Positions 1 to 6,422 of a DNA stretch of 13,587 bases are shown here, piece by piece. Positions within the stretch are counted from its first letter, which is position 1, and the number at the start of each line of letters is the position of its first letter. This DNA comes from Eubacteriales bacterium (GTDB taxonomy: Bacteria > Bacillota_A > Clostridia > Christensenellales > Aristaeellaceae). The notes beneath the pieces were generated by a model. The model made no database searches, had not been told where the DNA came from, and was given only the letters and a program-made list of their open reading frames with translations. The translations under genes were made by a program, and so were the position numbers. The stretch spans positions 1-13,587 of the forward strand of contig JAUMYC010000049.1 in the NCBI GenBank assembly GCA_030528845.1, in the 5' to 3' direction.

Positions 1-74
1 TCAAAGCACTTGATCAGCGCCACGCGCCCGTCTTCCAGCACGCGCAGCGTCAGTCCTCCCCAAAGTATATCCAT
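1..74 (-). CDS. 5' end of an unrecognised gene (truncated by window edge)
   Basis: An ATG at 72-74 opens a minus-strand frame that reads off the left edge without a stop, giving 24 residues beginning MDILWGGLTLRV and continuing with LEDGRVALIK. A GGAGGG element lies about 11 bases upstream of the ATG, and a good promoter (133-162) sits upstream with the right polarity, so I take this as a real gene start. The visible alternation of hydrophobic and charged residues suggests beta strands of a soluble cytoplasmic protein with no signal peptide. The fragment is too short to assign a family. The N-terminal beta domain of a glycoside hydrolase would fit but is only a guess. Confidence 0.5.
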   Translation of the reverse strand, partial: MDILWGGLTLRVLEDGRVALIKCF

Positions 75-132
75 ATCGGCCTCAGCCCTCCGTTTTTCTG
101 TGATCGCGCCGCGGATGCAGCGCAGTAATGCT

Positions 133-162
133 ATTATCCGCCCCGTCAAGCGGCTCTGTCAA
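133..162 (-). promoter_or_regulatory. sigma-A-like promoter for the gene at the left edge
   Basis: On the minus strand TTGACA (157-162) is followed after 18 bases by GATAAT (133-138), five of six matches to the -10 consensus. Transcription would start near 126, giving a leader of about 50 bases before the ATG at 74. Confidence 0.65.
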
Positions 163-191
163 CCGATATTTCTACTCGGAAGATAAAAAAC

Positions 192-230
192 AGGCGCGGA
201 AGCTCTTTTTCCGCGCCTTGCTTTTTATAC
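192..230 (-). terminator. intrinsic terminator of the DegV gene
   Basis: A perfect 10-bp GC-rich stem (192-201 with 209-218, loop of 7) lies about 55 bases beyond the DegV stop. On the minus strand it is followed by a run of six T (185-190). On the plus strand it is followed by TGCTTTTT, so it could stop transcription in both directions. No plus-strand gene is seen to need it. Confidence 0.75.
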
Positions 231-272
231 ATTCTGCTGTCGTTGATAGGATAAGTCTTTTTTTATATGCTC

Positions 273-1103
273 TCAGCTTTCAAAGCCGACCAGGATGCCG
301 CCCATTTCGGAATAATAGCTGCAAAGTCCGCCGTTGACGCGGATCTTAATGTCGGCCGCGGGGAAGAGGGATTCGATCATCTCTTTGAGCTTGGCCGCGC
401 CGGCTTCGTTGAAGGTATGCGAAAGGCGCACCTTGCCGCCCCGATACCCCATCTCCTTCATGCTCTCGAACAGCTGCTTGAGAGCCTTCTGTTCGCCGCG
501 GGCCTTGTGCAGCGGCTCGAGCGTGCCCTCGGCGCTGGCACGACCGACGATGCGGATGCCCAGCAGGCCGGCGATCTTGGCGACGGCAGGGCTGACTCGC
601 CCGTTTTTCGCCAGTGTTGCGAGGGATTCCAGCGAGAACCAGAGGTGCGTCCGCTTGATGTACTCCTGAATCCGCTGCTTGATCTGCGCAAAGTCCAGAC
701 CGTTAGCGATCAGCTCGTGATACTTTTCGAGGATCAGCTCCATCTCCGGGCCGGTGGAGAGCGAATCCAGCACGAACACGCGCCTGCCGGGATGCGCGGC
801 TTCGTATTGCTCCGCCGCGACGCAGGCGGAATTATACGCGCCGGATAGGTTGCTCGTGATCGACACGGCATAGACCTCGTCCGCGTCGCCGAAGGCCTCC
901 AGCCATTCGTCCACGCTCGGGCAGGCGGAGCTGCTCTTTCCCTTATAAGAGGACAAGCCTTGCATCATCTGCTGGACGTCAAGCTCGGGCGTGTCGGTAT
1001 ATTCCTCCTGTCCCGCGCAGACTTTCATCGCGGCATAGGAGATCTCGATCCCTTCCAGCGAAATGAGGTTTGCGGAAGAATCGGCAACGAGTTTCTTTTT
1101 CAT
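273..1103 (-). CDS. DegV-family fatty-acid-binding protein
   Basis: 276 residues, the usual DegV length. DegV proteins bind a long-chain acyl group, and characterised members (FakB) present fatty acid to the kinase FakA for phosphorylation. Visible landmarks are the N-terminal ADSSANL (residues 7-13), SSACPSVDEW (58-67) in the place of the conserved TS-x-PS segment, ITSNLSGAY (82-90) matching the ISS-x-LSGTY motif, VLDSLSTG (111-118), and SLATLAKNGRVS near residue 160, the typical L-x-x-L-x-k-gGRi helix. The C-terminal segment that normally reads GTHxGPGAxG is here CSYYSEMGG, with tyrosine in place of the histidine. GGAG lies 9 bases before the ATG. A strong promoter lies upstream and a terminator follows, so it is monocistronic. 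The family call is firm; the ligand and a FakB role are not shown, and no fakA is in the window. Confidence 0.9.
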   Translation of the reverse strand: MKKKLVADSSANLISLEGIEISYAAMKVCAGQEEYTDTPELDVQQMMQGLSSYKGKSSSACPSVDEWLEAFGDADEVYAVSITSNLSGAYNSACVAAEQYEAAHPGRRVFVLDSLSTGPEMELILEKYHELIANGLDFAQIKQRIQEYIKRTHLWFSLESLATLAKNGRVSPAVAKIAGLLGIRIVGRASAEGTLEPLHKARGEQKALKQLFESMKEMGYRGGKVRLSHTFNEAGAAKLKEMIESLFPAADIKIRVNGGLCSYYSEMGGILVGFES

Positions 1104-1188
1104 GCGTTAAGCTCCATTCTATTATTCCTGCGGAAGCAGTCGTTTGCAAATCTGTCGATGCGCAAAGTTTCGATGCACATTCGCACCT

Positions 1189-1217
1189 AATATAGCATAT
1201 CATGTTGTGTGCGTCAA
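1189..1217 (-). promoter_or_regulatory. promoter of the DegV gene
   Basis: TTGACG (1212-1217), a 17-base spacer and TATATT (1189-1194), with a TG dinucleotide one base before the -10 (extended -10). The start would be near 1182, leaving a leader of about 80 bases before the ATG at 1103. No obvious attenuator is seen in that leader. Confidence 0.75.
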
Positions 1218-1256
1218 GAGAACGAATTCGAAATTCTCGGTTATTCACCTTGCCGC

Positions 1257-1299
1257 CTCAAAAAGAGCAAAGGAGCTTTCCACAGGGAAAACTCCTTTG
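1257..1299 (-). terminator. intrinsic terminator of the first ZIP gene
   Basis: CAAAGGAG at 1268-1275 pairs with CTCCTTTG at 1292-1299, and after one mismatch TTTCC pairs with GGAAA further in. On the minus strand the stem is followed by CTCTTTTTGA. It lies 14 bases past the stop codon of the transporter. Confidence 0.75.
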
Positions 1300-1312
1300 A
1301 AACGCAGTTTAT

Positions 1313-2191
1313 TCAGCTGAAAATGATCAGCAGGCCCACGAGGATGCCGGTGATGGCGGAAAAAGCGGGCAGCTTGCTGTGATACATGAGGATCGCCTGC
1401 GGCAGGATCTCGCCAAAGACGACGTAGAGCATGGCGCCGCTGGCAAAGCCCAGGCTGAGCGCGAGGCCCATCGCGCCGATATCGCCCAAAAGATAGCCCA
1501 GCAGCGCGCCGATGATGGTGGGGATGCCGGAAAGCGCGGTGATGAGCACGGCTTTGCCTTTGCCCATGCCGCCGCTGATCAGCGGAACGGACACGGCCAT
1601 GCCCTCGGGAATATTGTGCAGACCGATGAGCACGGCCAGCACGAGCGCAGCGCGGCCCATAACGCCGCTCTGACTTGCATAGGAAGCGCCGATGGTCATG
1701 CCCTCCGGGATATTGTGCAGCGCGATGGCGCTGGCCATGACAATGCCAGCGACGAACAGGGCAAGCGTATTGTCCTTGCGCGCATAATGCTGCTCGAGAT
1801 GGTCGCTGTGGATCAGCTCGTCGAGGTCGTCCGCCGTCTTGGGGTGGTTTTCGTCGATATGCGGCACTTCGGGGTTGGTCTTGCTGTCGATCAGATGATT
1901 GAGCAGGAAGATGACCGTCACGCCGATGGCGATGGCCGCGATCACGATCGGCACGCCCACATTGGTCTCGATCGCCTCCGGGATCAGATCACAGCAGACC
2001 ACGCTGAGCATGACGCCGCCGGCAAAGCTCAGCAGCAGGCTGACGGTACGATTGGAATCCTTCTGCAGCAGCGCGCCGATCAGGCCGCCAAGGCCCGTGC
2101 CGACAACGCCCGCAACAAATGTCGTTACGACCAGTGTTTCGATGATGCCCGTAAATATTCCTCCGCTTCTGTAAAAGCCTCCCGGCCGCAC
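1313..2191 (-). CDS. ZIP family metal transporter, ZupT-like
   Basis: An integral membrane divalent-metal importer (zinc, possibly iron or manganese) of about 292 residues. Both hallmark metal-site helices carry the full motif: HNIPEG at residues 159-164 (TM4) and HNIPEG at 192-197 (TM5). This double-histidine pattern is typical of the bacterial ZupT branch. DLIPEA (68-73) in TM2 and GEILPQ (260-265) in TM6 are also family features. The loop between TM3 and TM4 (about 101-140) is acidic and holds five histidines, as is usual for a metal-sensing or delivery loop. The frame opens with GTG at 2191, preceded by only a weak AAGG. A perfect GGAGGA lies inside the frame at 2159-2164 but has no ATG, GTG or TTG at a proper distance after it, so the exact start is uncertain. 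It has its own promoter and terminator. The metal specificity cannot be read from sequence alone. Confidence 0.92.
   Translation of the reverse strand: MRPGGFYRSGGIFTGIIETLVVTTFVAGVVGTGLGGLIGALLQKDSNRTVSLLLSFAGGVMLSVVCCDLIPEAIETNVGVPIVIAAIAIGVTVIFLLNHLIDSKTNPEVPHIDENHPKTADDLDELIHSDHLEQHYARKDNTLALFVAGIVMASAIALHNIPEGMTIGASYASQSGVMGRAALVLAVLIGLHNIPEGMAVSVPLISGGMGKGKAVLITALSGIPTIIGALLGYLLGDIGAMGLALSLGFASGAMLYVVFGEILPQAILMYHSKLPAFSAITGILVGLLIIFS
2159..2164 (-). promoter_or_regulatory. strong Shine-Dalgarno-like site inside the ZIP reading frame
   Basis: GGAGGA stands 27-32 bases downstream of the annotated GTG. The following codons are ATA TTT ACG GGC ATC ATC, with no standard start. It may be the true ribosome binding site used with a rare start codon, or a chance match inside Gly-Gly codons. 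Confidence 0.3.
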
Positions 2192-2220
2192 AATGCTGCG
2201 CCTTGTGCAGTCTGCCGTCT

Positions 2221-2250
2221 ATGATAGCACCGTTATGGTTAAAAAAACAA
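2221..2250 (-). promoter_or_regulatory. promoter of the first ZIP gene
   Basis: TTGTTT (2245-2250), an 18-base spacer and TATCAT (2221-2226), with TG one base upstream of the -10. The start would be near 2214, so the leader before the GTG at 2191 is only about 23 bases. The -35 overlaps the T-run of the terminator candidate for the gene upstream. Confidence 0.55.
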
Positions 2251-2272
2251 TCGCAACGCCGCCGGCGCGCTG
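2241..2272 (-). terminator. possible terminator of the foldase gene
   Basis: On the minus strand CAGCGC (2267-2272) can pair with GCGTTG (2254-2259) across a 7-base loop, one pair being G-T. Six bases later a run of seven T (2241-2247) follows. It sits immediately behind the stop codon at 2274. The short stem and the gap before the T-run make this a moderate call. Confidence 0.4.
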
Positions 2273-2273
2273 T

Positions 2274-3587
2274 TTATTCTGCGAGCAGGCAAGAGGGAGT
2301 GGTCAGCTTGGAGCCGTCGGTAAATACGGCGCAGTCGCTCTTCCACGTCTCGATATACGCCGCGAGGATCTCGTATTGTTTTTCTGCCCGCGCGGTGAGC
2401 GCCATCTGCTCTTTGAGCTCGCCCTCCAGCGGCACGGCGCCTTCCTGCGCGTCGGCGGCATATTGCAGGAAATGCACGCCGCTGCGGCCGAGCACGGGGC
2501 CGGTCGTGTCGCCGATCCGGTCGAGACCCATCACGGCATCGCGCAGCCGGACCTCATACAGCACAGATTCCGCGCATACGAGATAGCCCTCCTCCGGCAT
2601 ATGGGTATCCGCGCTGTATTCGTCGGCGATCGCATCAAAATCCTCGCCCTGTGCAAGCTGTTCGAGGATCTGTGCGATCTCCTCCTCATACAGGCTCAGC
2701 AGGCTCTCTGCCGCCTTGTTTGCTTCCGCCTGCAGCTCTTCCGCCCTTGCGCGGGCGCTCTGCAGCGCATTCTGCGTTTCCGTCGTATCGCTTTCGAGCA
2801 GCGAGAGGGAATAGAGGCGATTGCTGAGCTGTTCGATCTGCGAATTGACCTCGATCAGCTCCTCTTCGATCTGCGCAATTTCCGTCTGCACGGCCTCCGG
2901 CATCGGCAGCACAATCTGCTTCATATACCGGTATCCCGCAGGGAGAAAGAAGCTCGAGCCGCCATAATAGAGGACGTCTCTCTCAAAGGAGGGGATGTCC
3001 TGCGCGTACAGCTCTTTCGAGGGCTGCACGAAGTTCTCTTCATAAAAGAGCTGCACTTCTTCATCGCTCAGCTCGGCAAGGTCGCCCGCTACATATTCGA
3101 GCATCTGTCCGTCCCGGAAGGCGGCCAGCGCCTGCGCGCGCGCATAATCGAGCGTGATCCCGTCGAGCTCCATGAAAGTTTCGGCATATTCCAGCGCTTC
3201 CTCGCTCGTCCGCCCATACTGCCTTGCAATATTCTGCGCATAGAGCTGCACATACTCGCCATAGAGCCGCTGCGCGTTTGCTTCAATGGTTTGCAACTGC
3301 TCCTCGGAGAGCTCGTCCAGGCCAAACTCCCTGTACTTGGTCTCCATTACGCCGATCCCAACAAAGCTGTCGAGCACGCTCCGGCGCATATTGGCGATCT
3401 CGTCCGACGTGAGGACATACCCGGCCTCCGCCGTCTCCAGAGCGATCTGATCCCAATACGCCTGCACCTGCGAGAGTCTGTAGACCTGATCCTCCACCTG
3501 AACAACGATGGGGTCTTCTGCGGCGGAGCCAACGGCAAGCGCCGCATACAGAGAAAACGCAAGAAAGAGAGCAAATGCTTTTTTCAT
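2274..3587 (-). CDS. exported parvulin-type peptidyl-prolyl isomerase (SurA/PrsA-like)
   Basis: 437 residues from the ATG at 3587, chosen because GGAGGT lies 8 bases upstream and because it gives a clean signal peptide (MKK, a hydrophobic core at about 4-19, and a likely cleavage after VGSA or SAA near 22-23). There is no lipobox cysteine, so it is secreted or held at the outer face by other means rather than as a PrsA-type lipoprotein. Residues about 30-215 form a helical SurA-N/trigger-factor-like chaperone arm. A parvulin domain follows but is split: beta-1 YMKQIVLP at 221-228, a predicted coiled coil at about 233-312 rich in Glu, Ala, Gln and Leu, then GEDFDAIADEYS (314-325) and the terminal GRSGVHFLQY (367-376). 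It probably helps fold exported proteins. It has its own promoter. The client proteins are unknown, and isomerase activity is inferred from the fold only. Confidence 0.82.
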   Translation of the reverse strand: MKKAFALFLAFSLYAALAVGSAAEDPIVVQVEDQVYRLSQVQAYWDQIALETAEAGYVLTSDEIANMRRSVLDSFVGIGVMETKYREFGLDELSEEQLQTIEANAQRLYGEYVQLYAQNIARQYGRTSEEALEYAETFMELDGITLDYARAQALAAFRDGQMLEYVAGDLAELSDEEVQLFYEENFVQPSKELYAQDIPSFERDVLYYGGSSFFLPAGYRYMKQIVLPMPEAVQTEIAQIEEELIEVNSQIEQLSNRLYSLSLLESDTTETQNALQSARARAEELQAEANKAAESLLSLYEEEIAQILEQLAQGEDFDAIADEYSADTHMPEEGYLVCAESVLYEVRLRDAVMGLDRIGDTTGPVLGRSGVHFLQYAADAQEGAVPLEGELKEQMALTARAEKQYEILAAYIETWKSDCAVFTDGSKLTTPSCLLAE

Positions 3588-3647
3588 GACCAATACCTCC
3601 GGGCCGGGAGATGTGTTTACACCCGGCTGATATCCCAAACATGACTT

Positions 3648-3676
3648 ATTATAGTGTTTCGGCTGCTTAAAAGCAA
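3648..3676 (-). promoter_or_regulatory. promoter of the foldase gene
   Basis: TTGCTT (3671-3676), a 17-base spacer and a perfect TATAAT (3648-3653). The start would be near 3641, giving a leader of about 54 bases before the ATG at 3587, with the GGAGGT ribosome binding site at 3595-3600. Confidence 0.7.
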
Positions 3677-3724
3677 GGAACGGAAAAGAGACCGATCATA
3701 TCGGTACATCTGGACACGATGTAG

Positions 3725-3766
3725 GAAAAGAAAAGAACCGTTTCACATTTTGTGAAACGGTTCTTT
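3725..3766 (-). terminator. intrinsic terminator of the tRNA gene
   Basis: A perfect 16-bp inverted repeat (3732-3747 with 3751-3766) with a 3-base loop, starting two bases beyond the encoded CCA. On the minus strand it runs into TTCTTTTCC. This is the strongest hairpin in the window. Confidence 0.85.
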
Positions 3767-3767
3767 G

Positions 3768-3844
3768 TGGTCTGGGTGGAGAGATTTGAACTCTCGGCCT
3801 CTTGAACCCCATTCAAGCACGCTACCAAGCTGCGCTACACCCAG
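3768..3844 (-). tRNA. tRNA-Pro (anticodon GGG)
   Basis: Read on the minus strand, all cloverleaf parts are present. The acceptor strands CTGGGTG and CACCCAG pair fully. The D arm is GCGC...GCGT with AGCTTGGTA between. The anticodon stem CTTGA/TCAAG encloses the loop ATGGGGT, which puts GGG at positions 34-36. The variable loop is AGGCC, and the T arm is GAGAG-TTCAAAT-CTCTC. The discriminator base is A. CCA is encoded (3768-3770). The GGG anticodon reads CCC and CCU proline codons. It has its own promoter and terminator. Confidence 0.95.
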
Positions 3845-3851
3845 TCGTTGT

Positions 3852-3888
3852 TGCCTCGCAACGGTGTATAGTATAGCACTGCGAGGCA
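3852..3888. repeat. 9-bp inverted repeat spanning the tRNA-Pro promoter
   Basis: TGCCTCGCA (3852-3860) and its exact reverse complement TGCGAGGCA (3880-3888) are separated by 19 bases. The -10 box (3870-3875) lies in the interval and the second arm falls in the -35/-10 spacer. Only one arm would be transcribed, so any function would be at the DNA level. Confidence 0.6.
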
Positions 3889-3898
3889 TCCAAGTCAA
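3870..3898 (-). promoter_or_regulatory. promoter of tRNA-Pro
   Basis: TTGACT (3893-3898), a 17-base spacer and TATACT (3870-3875), with TG one base before the -10. The start would be near 3863, about 19 bases before the mature 5' end at 3844. Confidence 0.8.
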
Positions 3899-3939
3899 TA
3901 TGCTTTTCCGAAAATCAGAAAATTTACCTCTGCTTCACG

Positions 3940-3972
3940 AAGGGTCGAAGGCAAAATCCGCCTTCGACCCTT
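3940..3972 (-). terminator. strong hairpin behind the second ZIP gene
   Basis: A perfect 13-bp stem (3940-3952 with 3960-3972, loop of 7) lies 8 bases past the stop codon. No T-run follows directly on either strand; the nearest on the minus strand is AAATTTTC about 15 bases on. It may terminate weakly or protect the mRNA 3' end. Confidence 0.5.
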
Positions 3973-3979
3973 CCGTTCG

Positions 3980-4732
3980 TCAGATCAGCGTATCGAGCAG
4001 CAGCATCACGATAAAACCGACCAGCAAGGAATAGGTCGCCAGTCGCTCGTGGCCGTGGCCGTGCGTCTCGGGGATCATCTCGTCCGAGACGACATAGAGC
4101 ATAGTGCCGCCCGCAAAGGCCAGCGCAAAGGGCAGGATCGCCGCAGAGATCGACGCGGCAAAATAGCCGACAAACGTGCCGATGACTTCGACCACGCCCG
4201 TCGCGGAGGCGATCAGCAGCGTGCGCTTGGGGCTGACTCCGGCCAGCAGCAGCGGAGCGATGATGACCAGGCCTTCCGGCACGTTCTGCAGCGCGATGCC
4301 CAGCGTCACCGTCAGCGCGTTTTCGAGATCGCCCGTGCCAAAGCTCACGCCCGCCGCGAGGCCTTCCGGAAAATTGTGCATGGCGATGGCCATCACAAAG
4401 AGCATGACCTTGCCGATCTTGCCGTTGCTCCGGTGTTCTTCGATGTCGACTCCGCCGATCCTGTGCAGATGCGGAGTGAGCTTATCCATCAGGTTTAGGA
4501 AAAGCGCGCCCACGAGGATGCCCGCGCATACCATCCAGATGCCGCCCGTGCCGCCCATTTCCACCGCAGGCAGGATGAGCCCCAGAACGGCTGCGGCCAT
4601 CATTACGCCCGCAGCAAACCCGCTGATCGCGTCGTTCCATTTGTGGGGGATCTTTCGAAATACAAAGCCCAAAAGCGCGCCGACGAGCGTGGAGCCGCCG
4701 ATGCCGATGGCCGTTAAAACAACAGGAAGCAT
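3980..4732 (-). CDS. ZIP family metal transporter, GufA/ZIP11-like
   Basis: 250 residues with about eight hydrophobic helices; a membrane divalent-metal transporter, probably for zinc. TM4 carries HNFPEG (119-124) and TM5 carries QNVPEG (149-154). Glutamine in place of the TM5 histidine is the usual GufA/ZIP11 pattern and separates it from the ZupT-like gene at 1313-2191. DEMIPETHGHGHE (217-229) before the last helix adds three histidines at a membrane edge. The loop between TM3 and TM4 (about 84-108) is short, with His at 88, 90 and 100. The ATG at 4732 is preceded by AAAGG some 12 bases away, a weak site. A nearer ATG at 4739 is out of frame. The promoter at 4755-4783 gives a leader of only about 16 bases. 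The family is certain; substrate and direction of transport are inferred. Confidence 0.92.
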   Translation of the reverse strand: MLPVVLTAIGIGGSTLVGALLGFVFRKIPHKWNDAISGFAAGVMMAAAVLGLILPAVEMGGTGGIWMVCAGILVGALFLNLMDKLTPHLHRIGGVDIEEHRSNGKIGKVMLFVMAIAMHNFPEGLAAGVSFGTGDLENALTVTLGIALQNVPEGLVIIAPLLLAGVSPKRTLLIASATGVVEVIGTFVGYFAASISAAILPFALAFAGGTMLYVVSDEMIPETHGHGHERLATYSLLVGFIVMLLLDTLI

Positions 4733-4754
4733 GATGCATACCAGCCTTTCTTAA

Positions 4755-4783
4755 AGTATACCGAATCGTTCAAGCTCTTGCAA
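4755..4783 (-). promoter_or_regulatory. promoter of the second ZIP gene
   Basis: TTGCAA (4778-4783), a 17-base spacer and TATACT (4755-4760). The start would be near 4748. Confidence 0.65.
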
Positions 4784-4802
4784 AAATACCGTATGCCGTT
4801 TG

Positions 4803-6212
4803 TCAGCGCTCGGTTCCGCGTTCTTGCTTCTGCGTATCCTCGAGCTTTTTGAGGATGAGCGCCATCGCAAGCGTGTCCAGCGCACAGTATTCCCGCAGCT
4901 GCCGTGCCGTCTCCTCGCGCTTTTCCGGCGGGAGCGCCGCCATGGCTTCGTATGTGCGCACGGCGTCCTCTCCGTTCTGCACGCCCGTCAGTTCGCCGTA
5001 GGAGATGCGCGCATCCATCGCAGGGAGGACGCGCTTGAGCGAGCAGGAGCCTTCCATGCGCCGGTCGTAATACGCCCGCTCGCGGAAGGGACCGAGCAGA
5101 TCCCGCATATTGGCTGCGATCTGCATCAGGTGCGCGCGCAGATCCGGATAAAGCCCGGCGAGCTCGCGCACGACGGCCTTCTCCAAGCCGCTCGAATAGA
5201 CGACCACGCAGGCGTTCTGGGGGATATCTCTGCAAAGCCCCAGCGCGATCTGCCTGCGCGGATCCGTGCCGTACGGAACGAAAACGCCCGCATGCTCCAG
5301 CGGAGAGGAGGGGCTGTCGAGCCCGTGCACGGAATAGAGAAACGCGCATTGCGTGAAGGGCTTCATGCCGCTGTAGGGCGGCACGGCAGGCTGATACGAT
5401 TCAAAATCCAGAAAACGCACGGGATACCAGAGCGTGCGCAGAAATTTTGCGATCGAGGGCCGATTGATCAGAGGGGGCCTCTGTTCCAGCTCATGCATCA
5501 CCTGCATTTTCTGCGGCTTGGGCAGCTTTGCCTGCGCAAGGCACTCTGTAAAGGAAGATACCCCGCTGCGGTAGAGTTGAAACTTGCGCCGGTTGGACAT
5601 GCCCGCGATCGAAAAAACATTCAGCTTGGGCACGTGCGCGCTGCACTCCTCCCAGAAGGGGCATTCCCGGGGCTTCAGGCAGCCTTCAAACAGCTCGTGC
5701 TCCGGCGCGTCGGGGGCGTTCAGCTGCTCGTTCATCTGCTGCAGCGTCGTCCTGATCGCGCCGATATGCGCCTTCGCGCGCTCGGTGATCTCCTGTTCGA
5801 TGTACAGCGCCCCATAATCGATCGTCTCCGTCCGCACATAATTCGGGTCGATCAGAAGCGCTGTCACGCGCCGCACGGGCAGACCGACCGCGTTGCACAG
5901 ATGCGAAACGAACGCCGCCTCCCAGACATGAGCCTCGCGCAGCTGCTGTGCGTTTGTGTCCAGCAATAGCTCCCAGCCGTCGCTGCGGTGTATGAGCAGA
6001 TCCGCCCGGGCCTGCGCATGGTTTTTGCGGATCGTCAGTCCGACATGGAACGCATCCGCTTCCAATTGATCGAGAGAACGCAGCGACCGCGCCGCCTCGA
6101 TGGAAAGAGGCTTACGCTCCGGCTCGGTCTGCGTGCCGCTCATGCGGCGCAGAGCCGCTGCCCGGGGGCATTTGCGGAAAGTCAGAAGATCGTGGATCGT
6201 AAAGGGCTGCAA
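4803..6212 (-). CDS. DUF2779 protein: Cas4-like nuclease fold fused to a DEDD exonuclease fold
   Basis: 469 residues. The N-terminal half looks like a Cas4/RecB-type module: FRKCPRAAAL (12-21) holds the first cysteine (C15), and C178, C184 and C190 in GCLKPRECPFWEEC complete a four-cysteine set that in Cas4/AddB relatives binds an iron-sulfur cluster. The PD-(D/E)xK core appears as ARADLLI (D71) and ELLLDTN (81-87), where the lysine is replaced by Asn87. The C-terminal half (about 265-460) is the DUF2779 RNase H-like module, with FLDFE (D269, E271), MRDLLGPF (D371), GSCSLKRVLP (388-397) and EYCALDTLAM (D446), a complete DEDD acidic set. The start is TTG with GGAGGG about 8 bases upstream. It is divergent from the DUF1846 gene. 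No CRISPR array or cas gene is near. A nucleic-acid exonuclease is the likely activity; its biological role is unknown. Confidence 0.82.
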   Translation of the reverse strand: MQPFTIHDLLTFRKCPRAAALRRMSGTQTEPERKPLSIEAARSLRSLDQLEADAFHVGLTIRKNHAQARADLLIHRSDGWELLLDTNAQQLREAHVWEAAFVSHLCNAVGLPVRRVTALLIDPNYVRTETIDYGALYIEQEITERAKAHIGAIRTTLQQMNEQLNAPDAPEHELFEGCLKPRECPFWEECSAHVPKLNVFSIAGMSNRRKFQLYRSGVSSFTECLAQAKLPKPQKMQVMHELEQRPPLINRPSIAKFLRTLWYPVRFLDFESYQPAVPPYSGMKPFTQCAFLYSVHGLDSPSSPLEHAGVFVPYGTDPRRQIALGLCRDIPQNACVVVYSSGLEKAVVRELAGLYPDLRAHLMQIAANMRDLLGPFRERAYYDRRMEGSCSLKRVLPAMDARISYGELTGVQNGEDAVRTYEAMAALPPEKREETARQLREYCALDTLAMALILKKLEDTQKQERGTER

Positions 6213-6220
6213 ATCGAATC

Positions 6221-6226
6221 CCCTCC
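6221..6226 (-). promoter_or_regulatory. ribosome binding site fixing the TTG start of the DUF2779 gene
   Basis: GGAGGG ends 8 bases before the TTG at 6212. No in-frame ATG or GTG is nearer, and the first cysteine motif begins soon after, so this start keeps the domain whole. Confidence 0.6.
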
Positions 6227-6280
6227 GGGAAAGATAATCCGGCGACGGCGCGCCACAGCACGCGCATATACCGATGGTCC

Positions 6281-6289
6281 ATTATAGCA
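6281..6289 (-). promoter_or_regulatory. extended -10 promoter for the DUF2779 gene
   Basis: On the minus strand TGC precedes a perfect TATAAT (6281-6286). No good -35 is visible 16-18 bases upstream, where the sequence is very GC-rich. The leader to the TTG would be about 60 bases. Confidence 0.45.
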
Positions 6290-6349
6290 CACGCCCGGGC
6301 GGTGCGCGCGGGGAGAGGGGGAGTTTGCGCAAAAGTAACAGCAGAAAGG

Positions 6350-6384
6350 TTGGTAGAGAACCGGTGAACATGGTATACTATAAT
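6350..6384 (+). promoter_or_regulatory. promoter of the DUF1846 gene
   Basis: TTGGTA (6350-6355), an 18-base spacer and TATACT (6374-6379), overlapping a perfect TATAAT (6379-6384). Two overlapping -10 choices are therefore available. An AAAGGAG ribosome binding site follows about 30 bases later. Confidence 0.6.
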
Positions 6385-6422
6385 CCCGTTGAGATTCTTT
6401 CACAAAGGAGAGACGGTTTGCC

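Noticed and set aside
75..272. A small plus-strand gene starting near 128
   Set aside because: The frame crosses the terminator hairpin and the minus-strand promoter, lacks a ribosome site and has no recognisable content.
2193..3644. A 483-residue plus-strand open frame antisense to the foldase gene
   Set aside because: Shadow frame: no start signal, Arg/His/Leu-rich, and it runs over a promoter and the full exported protein on the other strand.
4803..6212. A CRISPR-associated Cas4 gene
   Set aside because: The cysteines and nuclease core are Cas4-like, but the C-terminal DUF2779 module, the lack of cas neighbours and the absence of any repeat array argue against a CRISPR role.
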